Shown here in pieces: positions 57,310 through 64,000 of a stretch of 64,000 nucleotides of DNA. Location of the stretch: assembly GCF_000002075.1 (NCBI RefSeq), contig NW_004797547.1, forward strand, positions 291,490 through 355,489. Direction: 5' to 3'. How positions within the stretch are numbered: the stretch's first letter is position 1; every line of letters begins with the position of its first letter. The stretch is from Aplysia californica (Eukaryota > Mollusca > Gastropoda > Aplysiida > Aplysiidae). A model generated the notes under the pieces. The model was given only the letters and a program-made list of their open reading frames with translations, was not told the origin of the DNA and did not search any database. A program made the position numbers and the translations under genes.

Positions 57310-57792
57310 ATGCCGACCCCAGTTCCATTAACTCAGCTGGTTGATCTTGCTTTAGGATCACCAGAGGTTGGCGCTGTAAACTTCAATGTCTTGCACACGT
57401 TGCTCCATGCTATGATTTCTAAGTTGAATATTCAAGACGTGAAAGCGGACATCGAAGAACACGACAGGGAATTATTGTCGACCCATGCAGGCCCAAGATC
57501 TTTCTCAGCTTTCAGTGCTGACAGTGGGAAAGGAGATGATTCCATTTTATCAGAGGACAACCTCAGTGAAAAATCAGGTTATTCAGCACCAAAGCGGAGT
57601 CCATACCATCGGCTGGAAAAACAAGTGTCGGAGCTTACTAAACAAATGGAAGAGCTGAATAAACTACCGTCAAACGAACATCTTCTGCAACGTACGCAAG
57701 AAGGAAAGGAATCGGACAGGCCCATAACTGACATGTGGCAGTACATGCAATTGAAGAAAAGAGTTGATGCCAACGAAGAAGGAGTTGGAAAG
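57310..57792 (+). CDS. C16orf96/QRICH2-like protein, first coding exon
   Basis: The ATG in context caaaATGc opens a 161-residue exon ending GGAAAG before donor GTAAGT, phase 0. It reads VPLTQLVDLALGSPEVGAVN then FNVLHTLLHAMISKL, a serine-rich spacer, a coiled-coil heptad stretch (LEKQVSELTKQMEELNKLPS) and ITDMWQYMQLKKRVDANEE. Human C16orf96 starts [20 protein letters not shown] and later has VQDLWHLIKLRKMVEGNEE, in the same order and spacing. This family (DUF4795, with QRICH2) includes a protein needed for sperm flagella. Later exons were not found in the next 6 kb. Confidence 0.78.
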
Positions 57793-57838
57793 GTAAGTCA
57801 AATTGTTCCTTTCGTTTTGCATTTTATAGACAGAACTA

Positions 57839-57885
57839 ATCTAGATCTAGATAATCTAGATCTAGATATCTAGATCTAGATCTAT
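57839..57885. repeat. degenerate TCTAGA hexamer array 3
   Basis: The same palindromic words as at 30189 and 31032, about 45 bp after the donor of the C16orf96/QRICH2-like exon. Confidence 0.85.
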
Positions 57886-58018
57886 CAAAAGACCCAAACT
57901 GTGAGACATTAGGACATATATATATATATGTGTATGCCCTAATTCTAATCTTAAAAGAATCAAGTTCTTTTTGTCGCATTTTAGGCTAAAATAATTTGTT
58001 TGGCCTTGTAAAAGAATA

Positions 58019-58386
58019 TTTGTGGCATCATCATGGGGTAAAATCAGGCGCTTGTCAAAATAATGAAATCGAAGAAATAGAATCTAGATCTAGAATCTAG
58101 ATATAGAATCTATAAAAGGCATTTTCCCTCCAGTTTGTCCATTTTTATTGAATTTTTGTTTTTTGGCTTAACATCTTTTATGATAATTTAAAAACACATT
58201 TCTGTGTGAATTGTTCTGAAGAACGTTGGTGAAATGTAAGAAAACTGTAAATTTTTAGTTTTTTCTAGGGCCTCAAGCTATGGAAGTTACCAAACTTTGG
58301 CAGCCATTTTTTCGCTAATTTTACCTCTGAATCCGGTGACCCCCGCCTCCTTCAATTCGTGCCTGATTCCACCATGTCATGACACA
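58019..58386 (-). mobile_element. TA-flanked MITE, copy H
   Basis: Reverse orientation, with ends gggtaaaatcaggcgcttgt and cgtgcctgattccaccatgt. It is shorter than the others (~368 bp). A TCTAGA-rich stretch (58080-58115) has grown inside it where copy D has none. Confidence 0.75.
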
Positions 58387-59524
58387 TTTTATTATTTTTA
58401 TTTCATATATCTCTGATTGTTAATAATTTTAATGTATTTATTAGTAATCTATTATTGTTGATATTTATGATTACAGGGACATCAATGATAAAGGAGATTG
58501 ATATTATTATTAGTTGCTATATATATGTATAATGTATGTGACCCATAAATATTGTAAAAGTACCACTTAATGATGCCAACGTCCTATAATACATTAGACA
58601 CAAATTAATTTCAACTGAGCTGTGTTTTGTGAGGCCTGCTGGTTTGCTCTGCGTCAATTGTGCAAGTTAAGACTGTGTAATCTCTTCTTACATAATAAAT
58701 AGGCCTTACTTACTGTAACTTAAAGATTTGTTTTTGTATAACTTTTGCTTATTTTGCATTTTTACAGAATTGACATGTGGTAAAGTTTGGGTGGTGACGT
58801 ACATTTTATTTTAATGTACCAACCCTTTGTGACTGTTGTCCTGAATGTTTATCATAACACAAGGAGAAAATGACACAGCAGTTATACAAAAAAAAAAAGT
58901 CATGTAAAATTCAAAATCACATGAACTTTAAGTTGAGTTGCTTTTTGTTAGTTTGGTTGTTTTTTTTCACAGACTAGGGCTTCAGCATTTTAATTGCATG
59001 TACTTGTTAAACTTTAACTAACCAAGAAGAAAATCTGGGTAGGCCTACAGTTTTTTATATTTTAGAGATATCCGGTGGAGATGAGGAAAATATATTATAA
59101 TAATATGGTAACTTGAAGTGTATCCTCTACTTTTGGTCCCACGATCCTGAGTTCGAGTCCTGTCAGTGGTTGTGTTCGTCTCAAGTCTTGAAGATGTAAT
59201 ATGTTTCTCTCCGTCACTTTACTTTGTTGCTCAAGTTTGAAACCCTGCTTGACCATCGATAATTTATTTATAGAGGCACCAGCCGTCCATGTCCAGGTGC
59301 TGTTTTAGCCAACCCTGCTTGACTCAAAAACACTTTGTTTTTAAGGTGGCACTCTTAGTCCCCCTTCAGAGCTCCAGATTTAATTGAGACATTTCTGATA
59401 ATGTGGTGATAGGAGTAATTTAGCCCACTCTCAGATTCAGGCTTGATCTTGTTCATAACCAACTGTGCATCTCAGATACTGATCTTTGTGTAGTCTCTCT
59501 GAAATTACTTTTTTGTTGTTGTTG
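58387..59524. other. probable intron, nothing firm
   Basis: AT-rich. At 59125-59245 a B-box-like gagttcgagtcctgtcagtg stretch may be another tRNA-derived SINE relic. No exon continuing the C16orf96/QRICH2-like frame was recognised. Confidence 0.4.
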
Positions 59525-59945
59525 TTTTGGTAAGTGTTTTGTGACGCTCGCAACTGCATAATATAAAGGTCAGGGCATTTTCAGCTGGTAGAAAATTTCA
59601 ATTTTGCACGGATGGTGGCCGAAGCCTACTCTTGTCCCTTTTAGGACCACCAAGGGATCTTAAACGTGCACAGCTTGCACACGAGACCTCTGAGATTTTT
59701 AGCCCTAATCTGAGAAGGCTAGCTATAAAAGTCGTTGGATCTTACTTACCATAAAATCAGGGGCGTGGCTGAAAGACAGCAGTGAGAAAAGAGTAGCAGA
59801 AGAAAGGCTGCAGAAAGAGTCAAGAGCCTAGAGGAGAAGGCGAAAGTGGGGGGGGGGGGGGAGGGCAGAAAGTGGAAATGAAAGCAGACGACAGAGCATG
59901 GTTAAAGAGCAGGAAAGGAGAACATTTAAGAGATTTTAATTTCGT
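59525..59945 (-). mobile_element. SINE split by another repeat
   Basis: Both flanks match the SINE at 62130-62385 (gctcgcaactgcata at one side; aagcagacgacagagc at the other). The middle, about 59577-59765, is a block shared with 46500-46700, so one repeat inserted into the other. A G12 run lies at about 59849-59861. Confidence 0.55.
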
Positions 59946-60064
59946 TCTCGCTCTCTCCCTCTCTGTTTCTCTCTTATGCGTGATCTGTTTATCTATCTAT
60001 CTGTCTGTGTGTCTGCCTGCCTGTCTGTCTAACAAAACCACATACTCGCGCTCAAACACACCCA

Positions 60065-60065
<1 letters not shown>

Positions 60066-60109
<44 letters not shown>

Positions 60110-60129
60110 CATATTCACACGACATACTC

Positions 60130-60206
<77 letters not shown>

Positions 60207-60245
60207 GACGCACACACGCGCACACACACGCACACACACACACAC
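60066..60245. repeat. compound CA / TC / CA microsatellite
   Basis: (CA)n at 60066-60098, (TC)n at about 60131-60203, then CA-rich again to 60245. Long frames here on both strands are artefacts of the repeats. Confidence 0.95.
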
Positions 60246-62129
60246 ACTACTCACTCTTTCACTCTAGACCCGATATCTGTACTCGCACGTTCGCTCCAAA
60301 ACCCGACGAATTTATGTATGCTAAACTACGAGTAATTCCTATTTGCTTCCGAGCGAATGCATTCGTAAATTTCATTATAATTGTAGATCGATTTTGCTTG
60401 CTCCTCAAAATTCCACTGTACCAGCAATCTTTCCGTGAGTAAATATCGTTGACATTCAGCTGTCCGATCATGTACCGCATAAAAGTAGAATTATATTCGA
60501 CCTCTCTGATTCGACTTGTTTTTACACTATGTCAAGAGAAGGAAAAGAAAGAGAAAGGAAAGGGCTGTTTGATTCATTTCTAGTTTGCCAAGAATCGGAT
60601 TGTTTGAAGGCTGCTTTCATGTTTTATGTGTAAAATGTAAAATTTATTGAGCAGTCCTGGGATTTTATAAGAAGTTAAGAGTTACGAGCTTGATACAAAA
60701 TAGATAATAGAGCTTTGTGGATGAAAGGGGGGTGGGGGTGGGAGGGCGCTGTCCTCGTCTGTAGGACACGAACGTTTCTGCTGAGGGTGAAACGGCTGCA
60801 CTATAGGTTATTATTAATGTTCTTGAGATTACGATGTGCAAATTTCTGTTATCATATCGTGGACATGACTGACCTAGTTGGAGAGCAGCTATCACAGTGT
60901 CCAGAAAGTCCTATGAGACTTCACGAAAAGTAATGCTGAGACCATGAGAGAAGCCCGGAAGCCGCGCACATTCACAGGTCAAAGTGCCGCTTTTGAATGT
61001 TCGAAATCAAAATGTGACAATTTAAACTTTTCTCTGCTAGAATTGGTCTCATTGGCCATAACAGAAGCGACAAATCACCTTAACCTTTACTTCTCCAATT
61101 TAGCTTGAGAAAATTAAATAATATTCTACTCTGCGGATGCACCGGTTGTCGTCAGACATTGACGGACGAACTAAATGATAGTATTATTGTCGGCGTCATC
61201 GTTTCTATTATCCACTTGTGTCTTTATCAAACTGAAATTCCTTTGATGTTTGAATATTACAAAAACGATACAATTTTCAAAGACACGTACCTTCCCATAC
61301 GCATAGCATAGCTGATTACACCCTGTTTCCTAATTTTCCTCCTCTTTATTTTCTGAACGGTCCACACAAAACGACCCCCTAAAAAGCACCGTACGTCTTG
61401 TATCTATTGGTAGGCTACACGAATGTCGATCTCTAGTTTAAGTTGATTTCGAGCTGGTACCGTGAAGGCCACTTTTTTGCCCCGAGTGTATAAAGATAAT
61501 AGCGAAACTGAAAATAAGTAGAACAAACATACCGCCTCAGAGAGCCCTCCCCCCAAACCACCAGCCCGGGCCTGTGTTTTTACTGTTCTGTTTGTCGGAC
61601 ACTTAATCTTCCTCTGGCCTTTCAAATGGGTTGGTTGAGGGTGTCTCTGGTTAGTCCTTCTTTATTATCAATCTGTTGCTTCTGTCTCTTTCTCATTGTT
61701 TTTTGTTTGTTTTTGTTTTTTGTTTTTTAAAAATAGTTATACTAACGATGAAGCTTATAGAAAGTATAACAATATTAACAGTGTTTTAATAACTTGGTTG
61801 CATTATACTGCCATAGTAGTTCACGACTGGTGGAGGCCCTCTTGTGTCTGTCTTGCTTTTTTTCTCAGGGGAAAGAAAACATCACAGTCAGTGCATTTCT
61901 TCTTAACTCAACTCCAAACTTTGCTACCCCCTTGTGATTTTCTTTTTCTAAAAAAAAAAGTACCTCTTTGGGGAATCATACGTACATGTGGCGTGTTGAT
62001 TTATTAGTTTTCACCTTTCAAACAGGCATTGAATGTCCGAAAAATGACCAAGAAAGTGTGTCAGTACTACCAAAAAGAACCTTCCATCTCTATGCGGTCA
62101 CGAGTTGTCTCCTTTTCTTTTCTTTTTTT
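60246..62129. other. probable intron, nothing firm
   Basis: No repeat family or exon could be supported. An acceptor-like tttcaaacag at about 62016-62025 opens a short phase-0 frame (ALNVRKMTKKVCQYYQKEP), but it does not resemble C16orf96/QRICH2. Confidence 0.35.
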
Positions 62130-62385
62130 GTGGGTAAGTGTTTTACGGCGCTGGCAACTGCATAAGGTCATATATGAGTCAGGGGCCCAGAGGTGGGGGC
62201 AAAGGAGGTGAGGAGGTGGGGGCAGAGAATGGAGACGAAAGCAGATGACAGAAGATTGCTAGAGAACAGGAAATAAGGAGGTGAAAGGAGACATTTTAGA
62301 GAACAAAAATTTCCGTCGCTATCCGGTCTCGAACCCGTGAACTATTGAATGAGAGGCGAAAACCTTAACCTCTAGGCCACCCCTA
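62130..62385 (-). mobile_element. tRNA-derived SINE, near complete
   Basis: On the minus strand an A box TGGCCTAGAGG (plus 62369-62379) and a B box GGTTCGAGACC (plus 62325-62335) stand about 33 bp apart, a pol III promoter of tRNA type. The body follows and the 3' end is tatgaccttatgcagttgcc then agcgccgtaaaac, as in the copies at 1690 and 41641. No full tRNA cloverleaf is formed, so it is a SINE and not a tRNA gene. Confidence 0.78.
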
Positions 62386-63425
62386 GTTGTCTCTATACGT
62401 GACTGCATTTCGTTTTCGCAATCACAACTGATTTGGCCCTTGATTGATTTGGTGGGCTGGAAGGTGAAGGGTTCTTGTCCCAACTTGCTCGTTACTGGGA
62501 TGAATAAGGAACGTAAGGCGTTAGTGACACTGATATCTTTGATAACTGCGTGTTGGTTGTATGTCGTTTGTAGGTCACTGGTTCGGAAAGACCCTTTCGT
62601 TTGCGCCTCTAGTCTTTTCCTCGTTAAGAAAATCGTTCTCTTCTTCGAAAATGACGAGGATGTACGTGTACATAACCTTAATAATATTATGAAATCGTGT
62701 CGTTTTCGTCTCATTATGCTTACTCCAACTGCCGTCTTTCAAATACTGTTTATTGATTTTTAGTTTTAGTTGTTTTTTGTTACTGTATTTAACGCAATCG
62801 TGTTACACTTCACTTGCATTCGTTTTCATTTTCATTTTATTCTGCCTTTCCGTTTGAGAACATGGGGCCGTTTTTCACGAAAGCGCTGATCATGGTTTAA
62901 GTCGTGAACTGAAGGGAATAGCAACATGCCTTTTTCATTTTTATTTTTCACAAATTTACTATGTGGATGGGATGTCGAAAATTATTAATTATATAATACT
63001 TAAATGTGAACAAATGTTATGAACGTTTCCATCCCGTTCCGCATATTTTGTATTAAACAATTAAATTTACTGGAGATGAATCGGGGAACGGAGAAAAATA
63101 GGGAACCAAAGGCACCATTATGAAGCTGTCCATAGTGGAAGGACATGAACTGTTGAAAGTAATATATCTTGATATACAGGTTTCATTTTAAACAAACATG
63201 AGCCCGCTGCCCTAGTCTACTTTAATTCTTAACTGTAAAATACTTACCAAAAGAGAAGGAAAAAAAAAAGTATTTTGGGACCTTCAACAGTAGTTATCGA
63301 AAAATAGTAGTCAGAACTATCAGAGAAAATCGCTGGTGCGGAAGAGGGGGGCGTCAGGGGATCTGGAAATCAATCAGCTCTCAGAATCAAAGAGATCGGC
63401 TGAAAATGCTGTGAGAACTCGGGCA
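62386..63425. other. non-coding, nothing recognised
   Basis: The 107-131-residue frames on both strands (62319-62763) overlap each other and show no known domain. Confidence 0.35.
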
Positions 63426-63467
63426 TAACGCAGTGTAGTGTCTTTATGTCTTCGTGTGCGTGCGTGT

Positions 63468-63477
<10 letters not shown>

Positions 63478-63564
<87 letters not shown>
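63478..63564. repeat. (GT)n-(GA)n compound microsatellite
   Basis: About 28 GT units followed directly by about 15 GA units. A G-rich run lies at 63675-63688. Several long frames on both strands here are repeat artefacts. Confidence 0.95.
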
Positions 63565-63565
<1 letters not shown>

Positions 63566-64000
63566 AGCGCGCGCTCGAATGTTGTGCATGCACGCCCGCT
63601 TGCGTTCGTGTGTGTGCAGTGCAGATGCTTAGGTGTGAATACAAAAAAACAGGTTGTGTGTGTATGGATGGCAAGGGGGGGGGGGGGGTTGTTAAATAAT
63701 TGATTATCAGATTTTTGCCATCTACGTGTGTTGAGCACGGTTTGAATCTCAACAAGAATTTTTATAACGTTATATTATGGTCCAGCTACAAAGCACGGTG
63801 TTTCCCCCACAATTTTAATTTTATCGCTCTCAGAGTGTACACCTTGCAATAGCTACTTTAACAATGTAGGACTGTCATTTAACTCTACAGAACTGTTTTA
63901 ATCGCCTTTCGCCCTTGCTTCGGGCAGATCCAAATCCTGTCAAGTGCCGCTTTTTTGTGTGTAATCTCTCCAATTGTGGACATTAGATCTATTTCATGGC

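Noticed and set aside
3927-58386. CRISPR-like array of spaced repeats
   Set aside because: The repeats are ~440-bp transposons kilobases apart with inverted ends, in a eukaryotic setting.
59872-60267. 131-residue frame and its minus-strand shadows
   Set aside because: Driven by CA and TC repeats and SINE sequence.
62025-62140. Next exon of the C16orf96/QRICH2-like gene
   Set aside because: The phase fits, but the sequence does not resemble the family and runs into SINE DNA.
62325-62379. tRNA gene
   Set aside because: A and B boxes are present, but the arms do not pair and the body continues into a repeated SINE.
63370-63755. Long frames on both strands
   Set aside because: Translations of GT/GA microsatellites (HTHTHT, VCVCVC).

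Overview
The window looks like nuclear DNA of a metazoan, most likely a lophotrochozoan and probably a mollusc. Genes are split by long AT-rich introns with GT-AG splice sites. Microsatellites are abundant, and there is a dense population of short non-autonomous DNA transposons, SINEs, Helitron-like elements and 5'-truncated LINEs. The species guess is inference. No bacterial, organellar, rRNA or CRISPR features were seen, and no retroviral or LTR element was recognised.

Three host genes can be supported. (1) On the minus strand, nine exons between 30447 and 7818 join in frame into a ~597-residue ankyrin-repeat DHHC palmitoyltransferase of the ZDHHC13/17 (HIP14) type. Most exons are hidden inside longer spurious ORFs, and exon 1 is too short to stand out. 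(2) On the plus strand, twelve exons from 31215 to 50489 join in frame into a 967-residue LARP7, the La-related protein that binds 7SK RNA. It has a La motif, RRM1, a very long lysine-rich middle, a C-terminal xRRM region and an acidic tail. (3) At 57310-57792 (+) lies the first coding exon of a gene resembling the N-terminus of C16orf96/QRICH2 (DUF4795). The rest was not found and probably lies beyond the window.

Genes 1 and 2 are head to head. Their start codons are about 770 bp apart with CCAAT boxes between them, so a shared promoter is likely. Degenerate TCTAGA repeats lie next to the first exon of all three genes.

The rest is mainly mobile DNA: a mariner 3' end (1-460); eight copies of a ~440-bp TA-flanked inverted-repeat MITE; three copies of an ~800-bp CAGTC-ended element, one carrying a SINE with a perfect 12-bp target duplication; a hAT-like element with a perfect 8-bp duplication (21080-22186); a TTAA-flanked element (26540-27228); three Helitron-like elements ending in CTAG/T; an element with perfect 40-bp inverted repeats set in a GT microsatellite (12937-13871); CAGTGGA-ended elements; LINE fragments at 4855-5660, 11820-12560, 17255-17880 and 31833-33700; and several SINEs. 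Together they fill much of the introns and flanks. No single novel multi-gene system was found. The most interesting items are the divergent DHHC enzyme, the very long LARP7, the abundant MITE family and the nested insertions.
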